A stretch of 32,995 nt of DNA from Brevundimonas sp. (GCF_013912065.1 NZ_JACESA010000025.1:1-32995), one strand, 5' to 3'; shown: positions 1 to 9,004, counted from the stretch's first letter. Numbers and translations are program-made. The notes: a model not told the origin generated them from the sequence alone.

Positions 1-1
1 G

Positions 2-2644
2 CCGCCGCCACGGTCGGGCGAGTTGCTGGACGTGCTGGAACTGTACGCCTTCGTGAGGCCGGCGCGGTTCTGCGCGCCTTCGCCGACCGGCTTGGCCCTG
101 TCGCTGGGGCTGGCCGAGCCGAAGTCGCCGGAGGAACAGGCGGCGGCGCTGGCCGAGGCGGCCGGGCTGCTGTTGCGTGAACTGGCGGCGCCCGCCTATC
201 CGGAGCGGGAGGCGGCCTATGTCCTCTCCGTGACCATGCAGCGCGCCGGCTGGGCCTGGGGCGACCGGGTCGTCCAGGCGCTGGAGGCGGGCGGGGTGCG
301 GGCGCGCCAGCACCGCGGTTCGGGCCTGGATGTCTGGAGCCGGCTGACCGAATGGGAGGACGAGGCGCCGCGCGGCGAGGCGGGGTCGGCGCCGGTCGAC
401 AGCGAGAGCGCCCGCATCCGGCTGGAGAAACTGCTGCAGGCCTCGGGCCTGGACGAGACCCGGCCGACCCAGTCCGACTACGCCGCCGAGGCGGCCTTCG
501 CCTTTTCGCCGCGCAATGAGGAAGGGCGGCCCCGCGTGCTGCTGGCCGAAGCCGGGACGGGCACGGGCAAGACCCTGGGCTATCTGGCGCCCGCCTCGCT
601 GTGGGCCGAGCGGAACCAGGGGGCGGCCTGGGTCTCGACCTATACCCGCGCCCTGCAACGCCAGATCGACCGCGAGAGCCATGCCCTGTGGCCCGACCCG
701 GACGAGCGCAAGAAGAAGACCGTCATCCGCAAGGGGCGCGAGAACTATCTGTGCGTCCTGAACCTGCAGGACATGGTCCAGGCGGCCCAGCTGGGGAACG
801 GCGACCTGATCGGCCTGGCCCTGGCCGGGCGCTGGGCCCTGCACACGCGCGACGGCGACATGACGGGGGGCGACTTTCCCGGCTGGCTGCCCGGCCTGTT
901 CGCGACGCCGCCCGCCCATGCGGCGGGGGCGGCCAATCTGGTCGACCGGCGCGGCGAGTGCGTCCACGCGGCCTGCCCTCACTATCGCGCCTGTTTCGTC
1001 GAGAAGACGATCCGCGCCAGCCGCAAGGCCGATATCGTCGTGGCCAATCACGCCCTGGTCCTGACCCAGGCGGCCTTCGACGGCGCCCGGTCGGCGCGGG
1101 GCCAGAAACAGGACGGCGAGACGGCGGCCCTGAAGCGGATCGTCTTCGACGAGGGTCACCATCTGTTCGACGCCGCCGACAGCGCCTTTTCCGCCTGTCT
1201 GTCGGGCCAGGAGGCGGCCGAGCTGCGGCGCTGGATCCGGGGGCCGGAGGGCAAGGGCCGGCGCGGGCGCGGGCTGGAACAGCGGCTGGGCGACATGGTC
1301 GGGGACAACGAGGCGGCGCTGAAGGCGCTTCAGGACGCCATCCGCGCCTCGGCCGCGTTGCCGGGCGAGGGCGTGTCCGGACGGGTCGCCCCGGCCTCGG
1401 GCGAGGTCAATCCGATCGGGCCGATCGAGGCCTTCCTGGCCGCCGCCCTGGACCAGCTGCGGGCCCGTACGGCGGAGACCAGCCCCTATGGCGGGCCCGA
1501 GTTCGGCATGGAGTGCGCGCTGAAGCCGGTCACGGATCCGGTGGCGGAGACGGCGCGGGCGGCGGCCCAGGCCCTGGCCGCCGTCGAGGCGCCCCTCCTG
1601 GCCCTGTCGCGCCATCTGGAGGACATTCTCGACGACGAGGCGGCCGAGCTGGACGGATCGCAACGGTCGCGGATCGAAGGGGCGCTGCGGGGTCTGGACC
1701 GGCGGGCGCGGATGACCCTGCCGGGCTGGCGCTCGATGCTGGCGGCGCTGGAGGACGGAAGCGATCAGCCGGATCCCGACTTCGTCGACTGGCTGTCGGC
1801 CGAGACCGCCTTCGGCCGCATCCATGACGTGGCCCTGCGTCGCCACTGGATCGATCCGACCGTGCCGCTGGAGGCGGCGGTGATCGCGCCGGCCCACGGG
1901 GTGCTGGTCACCTCGGCCACCCTGTCGGACCCGTTGCAGGAGGACCCGTTCGATCTGGCGCGGCTGCGCACCGGCTCGGCGCGGCTGATCGAACCGCCGC
2001 GCACTCTGAAGGTCGACAGTCCGTTCGACTATGCGGCCAACAGCCGGGTCATCGTCGTCAACGACCTGATCAAGGACGATCCGCGCCAGACGGCGGCGGC
2101 GATGCGCGAACTGTTCCTGGCGGCCGGGGGCGGGGGCGTCGGCCTGTTCACCGCCATCCGTCGGTTGAAGGCCGTCTATGAGCGGCTGGGGCCGGACCTG
2201 GCCAAGGCCGGGGTGCCGCTTTACGCCCAGCACGTCGATCCGCTGGAAGTCGGGGCCCTGGTCGACATGTTCAGGGTCGAGGAAAACGCCTGCCTGCTGG
2301 GCACCGATGCGGTGCGCGACGGCGTGGACGTGCCAGGGCGGTCGCTGCGCATCCTGGCCTTCGACCGCGTGCCCTGGCCGCGCCCGGACCTGTTGCACAA
2401 GGCGCGGCGCGAACGGCTGGGCGGCCATTTCGCCCAGGGTCGGGGCTATGACGACGCCCTGGCGCGCGCCCGTATCGCCCAGGCCTTCGGCCGGCTGATC
2501 CGGCGCGGCGACGACAAGGGGGTGTTCGTGATGCTGGACGCCGCCACCCCGACCCGGCTGTTCGCCAGCCTGCCGCCGGGAACCGAGGTCCAGCGGATGG
2601 GCCTGGCCGATGCGGTCGAGACGGTGCGCGGCTTTCTGGGCTGA
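2..2644 (+). CDS. ATP-dependent DNA helicase, DinG/XPD (Rad3) type, 5' end cut by the window
   Basis: This is a superfamily 2 DNA helicase of the DinG/XPD class, expected to unwind DNA in repair or at replication blocks. The visible protein of about 880 residues has a Walker A motif (GTGTGKT) near residue 185 and a DEAH-type motif (DEGHH) near 384. Motifs VTSATL and QAFGRLIRRG lie in the C-terminal motor domain. Four cysteines (one in NYLC near residue 250, three in CVHAACPHYRAC near 320-330) sit between motifs I and II, where this family binds a 4Fe-4S cluster. The frame is open to the window edge (PPPRSGE precedes the TTG at 23), and I see no convincing start, so the true start is probably outside. 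It ends 65 bp before the next gene. Function is by family; the substrate is not known. Confidence 0.88.
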   Translation, partial: PPPRSGELLDVLELYAFVRPARFCAPSPTGLALSLGLAEPKSPEEQAAALAEAAGLLLRELAAPAYPEREAAYVLSVTMQRAGWAWGDRVVQALEAGGVRARQHRGSGLDVWSRLTEWEDEAPRGEAGSAPVDSESARIRLEKLLQASGLDETRPTQSDYAAEAAFAFSPRNEEGRPRVLLAEAGTGTGKTLGYLAPASLWAERNQGAAWVSTYTRALQRQIDRESHALWPDPDERKKKTVIRKGRENYLCVLNLQDMVQAAQLGNGDLIGLALAGRWALHTRDGDMTGGDFPGWLPGLFATPPAHAAGAANLVDRRGECVHAACPHYRACFVEKTIRASRKADIVVANHALVLTQAAFDGARSARGQKQDGETAALKRIVFDEGHHLFDAADSAFSACLSGQEAAELRRWIRGPEGKGRRGRGLEQRLGDMVGDNEAALKALQDAIRASAALPGEGVSGRVAPASGEVNPIGPIEAFLAAALDQLRARTAETSPYGGPEFGMECALKPVTDPVAETARAAAQALAAVEAPLLALSRHLEDILDDEAAELDGSQRSRIEGALRGLDRRARMTLPGWRSMLAALEDGSDQPDPDFVDWLSAETAFGRIHDVALRRHWIDPTVPLEAAVIAPAHGVLVTSATLSDPLQEDPFDLARLRTGSARLIEPPRTLKVDSPFDYAANSRVIVVNDLIKDDPRQTAAAMRELFLAAGGGGVGLFTAIRRLKAVYERLGPDLAKAGVPLYAQHVDPLEVGALVDMFRVEENACLLGTDAVRDGVDVPGRSLRILAFDRVPWPRPDLLHKARRERLGGHFAQGRGYDDALARARIAQAFGRLIRRGDDKGVFVMLDAATPTRLFASLPPGTEVQRMGLADAVETVRGFLG

Positions 2645-2709
2645 ACATCGGCGGCGGCCTGGCGTTGGCATGGTAGCGAGCAAGCCTTCGCATCGTTTAA
2701 GAAGACCGA

Positions 2710-3762
2710 ATGACCGATGTTCCCTCCAAGCCGCCCAGCCGCAAGGGCCTCTACGCCCCTTTCATCGTCCTGCTGGTCGCCCTGGCCGCCTGGACCGGCT
2801 GGTGGTTCTATCTGACGCGCCAGATCGACGCTGGACTGGAGGCCCAGGCCGCGAACCTGCGCCAGCAGGGCTGGGACATTCGGTACGCCGACAAGACCAT
2901 CGTCGGCTGGCCGTTCCGGGCAAATGTCAAACTGACCCATGTCACCCTGGCCGCCCCGTCCGGCCACGCCCTGTCGGCGCCCGAGTTGAACGCCGAGGCC
3001 AATGCCTATCAGCCGACCAAATGGGTGGTCGTGGCGCCCAAGGGTCTGATCCTGACCCGGGCGGGCAAGGGCAAGGTCGCCGTCAACGGCGATGCGATCC
3101 GGATGAGCGCCAGCGGCATCGACCAACGCTGGCCCAATCTGGCTCTGGAACTGGTCAATCCGATCTTCACTGTCCATCCCGGCGGCGAACCCTTCCCCAT
3201 CGCTCGCGCGGCGCGGATTGAATTCTACAGCCGACCCCATCTCGAAGGCTCGGAGGCACCTACCGACGACATCGACGTCATGTTCCGGCTGGTGGACGGT
3301 CAGGGCCGTCGCGACGGCCCGGTCGAGGGCTTCGCCCAGGACGGTCAGCTGACGACCCAGCTCGAGGCGACGATCGGTCGAGCCGGGCTGCTGAAACTGG
3401 GCGACGCCGCGGGGGTCTTTTCCCAGTGGACCAAGGGCGGCGGGACCTTCCGAAACATTCGCGGCGATCTCCAGGCCGGCGACAGCCGCGCCACGCTCAG
3501 CAGCGACATCCTGCGCGCCGACGCCGACGGTCGGCTGACGGGTCAGGTGGCGCTGCAGTCGCAGAAGCCTCTGCCGGCTCTGTCCGGCCTGTTGCAGTCG
3601 CGCCAGGGGCCGGCGAACCAGATCGGGGCAGTGGGCGTCGCCGCCGCCGCCGGCGCCGCCGAAGCCGCGACCCGCGAGGAGGTGGCCTTGACGCTGAATT
3701 TCCGTGACGGCCGCACCTGGCTGGGGCCCTTCTCCCTGGCGCCGGCGCCGAAACTGTTCTGA
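2710..3762 (+). CDS. DUF2125 domain-containing membrane-anchored protein
   Basis: This 350-residue protein has one N-terminal transmembrane segment (about residues 13-31, rich in L, A and W) followed by a large extracytoplasmic region. The sequence resembles the DUF2125 family, which is widespread in alphaproteobacteria and has no established function. Motifs such as GWDIRYADKTIVGWPFR and WKVTHV-like stretches in the first 120 residues fit that family. The ATG at 2710 follows an AAGAAG ribosome site. The stop codon overlaps the next start in TGATG, so translation is probably coupled to the chorismate mutase-like gene. From memory, a DUF2125 gene often lies near chorismate mutase, hisC and tyrC in alphaproteobacteria, which supports the family call. 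A role beside aromatic amino-acid genes is unexplained. Confidence 0.75.
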   Translation: MTDVPSKPPSRKGLYAPFIVLLVALAAWTGWWFYLTRQIDAGLEAQAANLRQQGWDIRYADKTIVGWPFRANVKLTHVTLAAPSGHALSAPELNAEANAYQPTKWVVVAPKGLILTRAGKGKVAVNGDAIRMSASGIDQRWPNLALELVNPIFTVHPGGEPFPIARAARIEFYSRPHLEGSEAPTDDIDVMFRLVDGQGRRDGPVEGFAQDGQLTTQLEATIGRAGLLKLGDAAGVFSQWTKGGGTFRNIRGDLQAGDSRATLSSDILRADADGRLTGQVALQSQKPLPALSGLLQSRQGPANQIGAVGVAAAAGAAEAATREEVALTLNFRDGRTWLGPFSLAPAPKLF

Positions 3763-4448
3763 TGGCGCTGCTGGAGGAAGCTCAGCCCGACGAGGCTTTG
3801 TCGGCCCTGGACCGGGCGGTGGCCGAGGCCGTGCGGGCGCGGGTCGCCGCCGGACCCCGCGACCGCGCCGACGCTTCAGCCCTGGCGCTTCGAGACGCCC
3901 TGGTCGACGCCAAGGCGGCCGAGGCCGTGGCGCTGAAGGCCGTCTGGGGGCGGATCGAGGCCGCAACCGGGCCGGCTTTGGTCACGTCTGGCGGCCTGGC
4001 CCAGGCCCTGGCCACGGACCGCTATGGACTGGGCGCACGCCCCATGGCCGCCGACGAGGCGCTGAAGGCGGTCGAGGGCGGGGCGCGCGCCCTGATCGAC
4101 CTGTCGCCGGACCGGCCTTGGTGGGGCCGACTGCTGGCCAAGCCGGAACTGAGGATCGTCTCCGCCCTGCCGGACGACCGCCGCGCCCGTCCCCAGGCCT
4201 TTCTGGTGTCCCGGGAAGTCTCTGGCCCCACCGGGGACGACCGCAGTTTCTGGGTCACCGACAGCGGTTGGTCCGAAGCCAAGATTATCGAGGCCCTGGC
4301 CGAGGCCGGACTGATCGCCGATCCTCTGGCGGCGGCCGGCGGCTTGAAGCTGTTTATGCTGGCGGGCTATGTGCAGGTGGAGGACGGGCGGCTGAACGGC
4401 GCGCCCGGCCGTCTGACCGGCGTCATCGGCGCCGCCCCCCTCTTCTGA
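3762..4448 (+). CDS. Divergent chorismate mutase-like protein (alphaproteobacterial type)
   Basis: The 228-residue product probably belongs to the alphaproteobacterial chorismate mutase group found next to hisC; the reaction would be chorismate to prephenate. Residues 10-70 are helical and alanine-rich. The segment ending KAVWGRIEAATGP resembles the last helix of the AroQ fold, usually of the form IWREIIAA. The remaining about 150 residues match in style the C-terminal extension of rhizobial homologues, including a PWWGRLLAKPELRIVSALPD stretch. The first helix, which normally carries a catalytic arginine, is poorly preserved, so activity is uncertain. The ATG overlaps the DUF2125 stop by one base, and hisC starts 14 bp downstream, giving a three-gene operon. 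An alternative is a non-catalytic regulatory relative. Confidence 0.55.
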   Translation: MALLEEAQPDEALSALDRAVAEAVRARVAAGPRDRADASALALRDALVDAKAAEAVALKAVWGRIEAATGPALVTSGGLAQALATDRYGLGARPMAADEALKAVEGGARALIDLSPDRPWWGRLLAKPELRIVSALPDDRRARPQAFLVSREVSGPTGDDRSFWVTDSGWSEAKIIEALAEAGLIADPLAAAGGLKLFMLAGYVQVEDGRLNGAPGRLTGVIGAAPLF

Positions 4449-4462
4449 GATCAAGGCTTTCC

Positions 4463-5566
4463 ATGACCGACGCCACCGCGCCCCAAGGCCCCCAGGCAAA
4501 GCCCGGCATTCTGGACATCGCCCCCTATGTCGGCGGCAAGTCGTCCATCGTCGGCGTCGCCGAGCCGATGAAGCTGTCCTCGAACGAGAACATGCTGGGC
4601 GCAGGCGAAAAGGCGCGCGCCGCCTATGAGGCCGCGATCAAGAACATCCACATCTATCCGGACGGCCGCGCGACCAAACTGCGCGACGCGGTGGCCCAGA
4701 AGCACGGGCTGGAGCCTGAGCGGCTGATCTTCGGCAATGGGTCGGACGAGGTCTTCGCCCTGCTGAACCAGACCTATCTGACGGCGGGCGACAATATCGT
4801 CTGCGGCCAGTACGGCTTCCTGGCCTACCGGATCAGCGCCAAGGCCTGCGAGGCCGAGGTCAAGCTGGCGCCCGAGCCGAACTTCAAGGCCGAGGTCGAC
4901 GCCCTGCTGGACCAGGTCGATGAGCGGACCAAGATCGTCTATGTCTCCAATCCGTCGAACCCGACCGGCAGCTACAACAGCGGCGAGGAAATCCGCCGTC
5001 TGCACGCCGCCCTGCCGGCCCATATCGTTCTGGTGATCGACGAGGCCTATGCCGAATATGTCACCGAGGCCGACTGGGAGACCGCCTTCCCACTGGCCCG
5101 CGAGGCGACCAATATCGTCGTGACCCGCACCTTCTCGAAGATTCACGGCCTGGGGGGCTTACGGATCGGGTTCGGCTATGCGCCGGTGGCCGTGGCCGAG
5201 GCGATCGACCGGATCCGCCTGCCGTTCAACGTTTCGGTCCCCGGCCTGGAGGCGGCGACGGCGGCCCTGGGCGACGAGGCGCACCAGCAGGCGTCGCGCG
5301 ACCTGATCGCCACCTGGAAGCCGCGCCTGACCCAGGCCCTGCGCGGCTTCGGCCTGGAGGTCCTGCCCAGCGCGGGGAATTTCGTGCTGGTGATGTTCGA
5401 AAGCGCCGACCGCGCGACCGCCGCCAGCGACTATCTGAACACCAAGGGGATCATCGTGCGCCCCGTCGGCGGCTATGGCCTGCCGCAGGGCCTGCGGATC
5501 ACCATCGGCACGGAAGACCAGAACCGGGCCGTCATCGACGCCCTGAGCGAGTTCGCGGCGGGCTAG
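4463..5566 (+). CDS. hisC: Histidinol-phosphate aminotransferase
   Basis: This is a PLP-dependent class I/II aminotransferase of 367 residues, the normal length for HisC. It converts imidazole acetol phosphate and glutamate to histidinol phosphate in histidine synthesis, and such enzymes often also act on aromatic keto acids. Visible motifs are SSNENMLGAG near residue 36, SNPSNPTG near 160, IDEAYAEY near 192, and TFSKIHGLGGLRIGFGYAP with the probable PLP lysine at 226. The ATG at 4463 was chosen because it gives the usual N-terminus; the open frame extends far upstream through the preceding gene and is not used. Location after a chorismate mutase-like gene suggests use in phenylalanine or tyrosine synthesis too. 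The TAG stop shares the CTAG tetranucleotide with the stop of the opposite-strand acyltransferase. Confidence 0.92.
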   Translation: MTDATAPQGPQAKPGILDIAPYVGGKSSIVGVAEPMKLSSNENMLGAGEKARAAYEAAIKNIHIYPDGRATKLRDAVAQKHGLEPERLIFGNGSDEVFALLNQTYLTAGDNIVCGQYGFLAYRISAKACEAEVKLAPEPNFKAEVDALLDQVDERTKIVYVSNPSNPTGSYNSGEEIRRLHAALPAHIVLVIDEAYAEYVTEADWETAFPLAREATNIVVTRTFSKIHGLGGLRIGFGYAPVAVAEAIDRIRLPFNVSVPGLEAATAALGDEAHQQASRDLIATWKPRLTQALRGFGLEVLPSAGNFVLVMFESADRATAASDYLNTKGIIVRPVGGYGLPQGLRITIGTEDQNRAVIDALSEFAAG

Positions 5567-6648
5567 GGCGTGATCGGCTCGACGCTCAGCGGGCGCGTGG
5601 GGCCTATCCGCGACCAACGCCTTAGCGACCGGTCGAGCGGACGGTCTATCAGCCAGTAGATGACCAGTCCTCCGACCATGCCAGCGATCGCCGCCAGCAC
5701 CATGCCGAGCACGAGGAAATCGGGAGGCGCAAGCTTACGCATCGCCACGGTCACTGCGGCGACCCCAAACAGGTGGAACAGGTAGATAGCGTAGCTGGCG
5801 TCGCCCAGCACGGCGGCCGTCTCGGGCACGTGCCTTTCTAGCGGTCGCGTCCCTAGAGCCAGAACGCCGACGGCCGCCACACAGGCCGTGATGATCCCGA
5901 CCTGGACCATCGGATTAGTGTCATGTCGATTATAGGTGGCCGCGATCATGGTCAGTAGAGCGACCGCGAAAGTCGCGAGGGTCAGCATCATCTTGCGCGA
6001 AAGCAATCGAGGCTGGCCTTGGGTCGCCACCGCCAGCCAGACCCCGCCGACGAAGGCGAGCGTATCGATCCGGGTGTAGAAAATCAGGGCGGGCGACTGG
6101 AACTCCATGGTCAGACCCGCCAGAATCAGCGCGCCGAAGGCCACACTGAGGACGATCGCGCGTTTAAGGGCCGCCAGACCCGATAGCAGGGCGAAAGCGA
6201 CATAGAAAAACATCTCGTAGTTCAAGGTCCAGCCAAGCTTCATCACCGGGTTGATTTCGCCGGAAGGCGCATAGGCCGGCAGGAACAGCAGAGACAGAAC
6301 AAGATGCTTGAGGTCGAAGCTTGTTTGCTTGAAAGCCCAGGGCGCAAGCAGCACGCCCGCCACCGTTACGGCTGTAGCAATGTAATACAGCGGCGCGATC
6401 CTCAGCAGTCGCCGCCGCATAAAGTCGAGTGCGGAGAACCGCCCTGGCCCGGTCGTCACCACCATGATGTAACCGCTGATGACGAAGAATAGGGTGACGC
6501 CGACGCGACCCAAGAGGTGGCTGGCGCCCGGCGCGGAGGCGAAGGGGTGAGATATAGCGTGGGTGACGACCACAGCTGTCGCGGCGAGGGCTCGACCCCA
6601 CTGGATGCCTATCATCCGCGACGCGGCGTGGACTTGGTCTTGAGGCAT
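5563..6648 (-). CDS. Acyltransferase 3 family membrane protein (OafA/YrhL-like)
   Basis: This protein of about 361 residues with roughly ten transmembrane segments belongs to the acyltransferase 3 family, whose members move acetyl or other acyl groups onto surface polysaccharides, lipids or antibiotics. The family's early histidine-containing helix is visible (AATAVVVTHAISHPF), followed by a GRVGVTLFFVISGYIM segment typical of the group. I chose the ATG at 6648 over the GTG at 6654 because AAGAAGG sits six bases before the ATG but directly abuts the GTG. Base composition is visibly less GC-rich than the flanking genes, with many A/T third positions, suggesting recent acquisition. It lies 162 bp after mipA on the same strand and converges exactly with hisC. 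The substrate cannot be deduced. Confidence 0.85.
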   Translation of the reverse strand: MPQDQVHAASRMIGIQWGRALAATAVVVTHAISHPFASAPGASHLLGRVGVTLFFVISGYIMVVTTGPGRFSALDFMRRRLLRIAPLYYIATAVTVAGVLLAPWAFKQTSFDLKHLVLSLLFLPAYAPSGEINPVMKLGWTLNYEMFFYVAFALLSGLAALKRAIVLSVAFGALILAGLTMEFQSPALIFYTRIDTLAFVGGVWLAVATQGQPRLLSRKMMLTLATFAVALLTMIAATYNRHDTNPMVQVGIITACVAAVGVLALGTRPLERHVPETAAVLGDASYAIYLFHLFGVAAVTVAMRKLAPPDFLVLGMVLAAIAGMVGGLVIYWLIDRPLDRSLRRWSRIGPTRPLSVEPITP

Positions 6649-6810
6649 GGACACCCTTCTTCCCGTGAACGACGGATGCGCCAGCCGTCACGCTCACCTC
6701 GCGATCGGCTCCCAGCGTGTCATCTTGGCACACGCCTGTGTTTCTCGCAAAGACGGAGCCGGTGACCGGGTCAGTTCCCGCCGTTTTCAGTCGGGGCCAA
6801 ACACCTTGTC

Positions 6811-7623
6811 TCAGCCGCCGAAGCGGCGGGCGAAGAAGACGCCGGTGCGGATCGTGTCGTCTTCCTGGGACAGGGGGCTGTCGGCCACGTCGCCGAGGCG
6901 GCGCTCGTAGTTGACCAGGGCGCCGGCGCCCCATTTGTCGTTCAGCGGGACCAGCAGGAACAGGCTGGCGCCCGCGCCCTGGATGCCGCTGCCCGGCGAA
7001 TAGGCGTCGATGCCGTTGCGGGCGGCCTCGGCGGCGCTGACGCCGTAGTAGGCGTTCGCCAGCTTGGCGTCGCCGCCACGCGCATAGATCGAGACGTTCA
7101 TCAGGCCGATCGGGGTGATGCGCTGATGGCCGGCCGAGGCGTAGTATTCGGTCCCCTCGCTGACGTCCGATACGTCGCGGCTGACCCGGCCCCCGACCAC
7201 GATATCGCCAGGCAGACGCTTGAAGGCATAGGCGGCGACGTCGGCGCCGAAATCGGGACGATCAAGGTCCAGCCCCTCGATGTCGTCGGCCGAGAAGCGG
7301 GGGCGCAGTTGCAGGCCGGCGCGGAAGTCGTCGGTCTTGACCGCGTTCCAGCCCAGGCCGTCGATGGCGTTCACATAGACGAGGTCGCGATAATTGGCCG
7401 AGACCCACGGCACGACCGTGGTCTCGGAGCCCGTGTCGCCGTTGCTGTCCTTGCTGTAGAGGGCGCCGACGCCGAGATCGACGGTCCAGCCCTGCGCCGT
7501 TGGGCGCAGCTGTTGATAGGGCTGGGACTGGGCCAGGGCCGGACCGGCGACAGCCGAGGCGACGGCGGCCAGAGCTAGGGCGCGAAGACGAAGGGGGCGA
7601 CGGGCGGACGGGGCGCGGGACAT
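6811..7623 (-). CDS. MipA/OmpV family outer-membrane protein
   Basis: The 270-residue product has a signal peptide (arginine-rich start, hydrophobic core, cut after about ALA at residue 31). It continues with alternating beta-strand-like stretches (WTVDLGVGALYSK, TTVVPWVSANYRD, ADVAAYAFKRL) and a final GVFFARRF strand. This fits the MipA/OmpV family of small outer-membrane barrels, first described as partners of the murein hydrolase MltA. The ATG at 7623 has an AAGGAA site about seven bases upstream. It starts only 22 bp after plsC, so it probably ends the ftsE-ftsX-ydcF-plsC-mipA transcript. A scaffold role for peptidoglycan hydrolases would suit that context but is inferred. It could instead be a general porin-like barrel. 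Confidence 0.78.
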   Translation of the reverse strand: MSRAPSARRPLRLRALALAAVASAVAGPALAQSQPYQQLRPTAQGWTVDLGVGALYSKDSNGDTGSETTVVPWVSANYRDLVYVNAIDGLGWNAVKTDDFRAGLQLRPRFSADDIEGLDLDRPDFGADVAAYAFKRLPGDIVVGGRVSRDVSDVSEGTEYYASAGHQRITPIGLMNVSIYARGGDAKLANAYYGVSAAEAARNGIDAYSPGSGIQGAGASLFLLVPLNDKWGAGALVNYERRLGDVADSPLSQEDDTIRTGVFFARRFGG

Positions 7624-7645
7624 GGGGGTTCCTTGAAGAGGTCGG

Positions 7646-8377
7646 TCAGTCCATACGCTCGAGCTGGACCTTTGGCTCCAGCAGTGCGGTGGAAGCCGTC
7701 TCTATGCGACTTTCCAGCAACGCCATCATCGCGCCGCGCTTCAGGCCGGCGGGGATGGGTTCGAGGAATTCGAACACCACCTTGCCCGGATATCGGCGAA
7801 AGCCGTGGGCGGGCCAATGGAGCCCCGAGTTGGTGGCGACGGGCCAGCAGGGGCCTTCCAGATCACGATAGATGGCGGCGACGCCGGGCTTGTAGTCGCC
7901 GGGCACGCCGGGGTCGTTGCGGGTGCCCTCGGGGAAGATGACGATCTGACGGCCCTCGGACAGACGCTCGCGGGCCTGGCGGGTCATGTCCTTCAGCGCC
8001 CTGGCGTGGCCTGCGCGGTCGACGGCGATCATCTTGGCCTTCCAGGCGAACCAGCCGAAGAAGGGCAGGGGCATCAGCTCCTTCTTCATCACGAAACAGG
8101 CGTCGGGCAGCACGGCCAGCAGGGCGACGATGTCCAGCATCCCCTGGTGTTTCGATGCGATCAGGGCGGCGCCCTTGGGGGCGTGCTCCAGCCCGCGCAC
8201 CTCGACCTCGACGCCCGCGATCCAGCGCAGGCCGAACAGGACGATCCGCGCCCACAGCTTGCATACGCCCTGGGCGTAGCGGTGCGGCCCCAGGAGGGCG
8301 GGCGACAGGCCGACGGCGATGATCGGCATGGACAGATAGAGCCAGGCGGTGAAGAGCAGGGAACGCAGGGTGTTCAC
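7646..8377 (-). CDS. plsC: 1-acyl-sn-glycerol-3-phosphate acyltransferase
   Basis: This PlsC-type enzyme acylates lysophosphatidic acid to phosphatidic acid in phospholipid synthesis at the inner membrane. The 243-residue protein has an N-terminal hydrophobic segment (residues 5-25), the HX4D catalytic motif in KHQGMLD (H77 and D82), and the substrate-binding FPEGTRN motif at 148-154. The histidine is preceded by lysine rather than the common asparagine. The start is GTG, placed directly after the TAA of ydcF with no spacer, so the gene depends on read-through and probably on translational coupling. Its place behind ftsEX and ydcF links membrane lipid supply to envelope growth; this order is seen in other alphaproteobacteria as far as I recall. 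Confidence 0.85.
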   Translation of the reverse strand: MNTLRSLLFTAWLYLSMPIIAVGLSPALLGPHRYAQGVCKLWARIVLFGLRWIAGVEVEVRGLEHAPKGAALIASKHQGMLDIVALLAVLPDACFVMKKELMPLPFFGWFAWKAKMIAVDRAGHARALKDMTRQARERLSEGRQIVIFPEGTRNDPGVPGDYKPGVAAIYRDLEGPCWPVATNSGLHWPAHGFRRYPGKVVFEFLEPIPAGLKRGAMMALLESRIETASTALLEPKVQLERMD

Positions 8378-9004
8378 TTAGGCAGGGGCCTTTTCGGCGG
8401 GGGTGTCGGACGCGGGCGCGTCGCGGCTGAGCCGACGGACGCCCTCGCGGCCCAGGGCGGCGAGATACTTCATATACTCCAGCGTCATCCGCCGCGCCGT
8501 AACCGTCGCGCGCCACCAGTGCCTGTTGTCCAGGGACGGGGTCGATACGGCGTAGGGCGTCAGCTTCACGCCCGGCAGCTGGCCCCGGATTTCGACCAGC
8601 GAGCGCGGCATATGATAGTCGGAGGTGACGACGATCAGGTCGTCATAACCCTTGGACCGGGCCCAGGCGGCGATCTCCTGGGCGTTGCCGACGGTGTCCT
8701 CGGCCTCGAAGCCCAGGTCGACGCAGCAGTTGAACAGGCGGCTGGAGCCCGGCGTCAGGTCCCGCAGCTCGCGACGGCGGACCTCGCGGTTGACGCCCGA
8801 GATCAGGACGCGCTGGCCCTTGCCCTGTTCCAGCAGGCGGATGGCGGCGTTGACCCGTTCGGCGGATGGGCCGGTCAGGGCGACGATGGCGTCGGCGCGG
8901 GCGGGCTCGTCGGCGGGCGTCAGCTCGCGCACCCGGTGGGCGAAGGCGAACAGGCCGACCAGCCAGATCAGGGCGACGACGCCGATGACGACGAGCAGTC
9001 TCAT
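8378..9004 (-). CDS. YdcF family (DUF218, SanA-like) membrane-anchored protein
   Basis: The 208-residue product has an N-terminal membrane anchor (residues 2-22) and a DUF218/YdcF domain. Family marks include ADAIVALTGPSAERV, VLISGVNREV, and the conserved stretch around VVTSDYHMPRSLVE near residue 130. YdcF and its relatives SanA and ElyC are envelope-associated; some bind nucleotides or affect peptidoglycan and envelope polysaccharide, but the biochemical role is not settled. I chose the ATG at 9004 because it has GGAGAAGG upstream and overlaps the ftsX stop in ATGA; the longer open frame upstream only shadows ftsX. The gene lies between ftsX and plsC in a tightly packed operon, which suggests a function tied to cell-wall or lipid assembly at division. 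Confidence 0.82.
   Translation of the reverse strand: MRLLVVIGVVALIWLVGLFAFAHRVRELTPADEPARADAIVALTGPSAERVNAAIRLLEQGKGQRVLISGVNREVRRRELRDLTPGSSRLFNCCVDLGFEAEDTVGNAQEIAAWARSKGYDDLIVVTSDYHMPRSLVEIRGQLPGVKLTPYAVSTPSLDNRHWWRATVTARRMTLEYMKYLAALGREGVRRLSRDAPASDTPAEKAPA

Noticed and set aside
2446-3966. 506-codon open frame on the minus strand across the helicase end, DUF2125 and chorismate mutase-like genes
   Set aside because: It spans three better-supported genes on the other strand, is Arg/Pro-rich and shows no domain. High GC produces such frames.
3704-4462. Upstream extension of hisC that would make a 620-residue fusion
   Set aside because: The extension reads out of frame through two other genes as Arg/Gly-rich sequence. 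The family start is at 4463.
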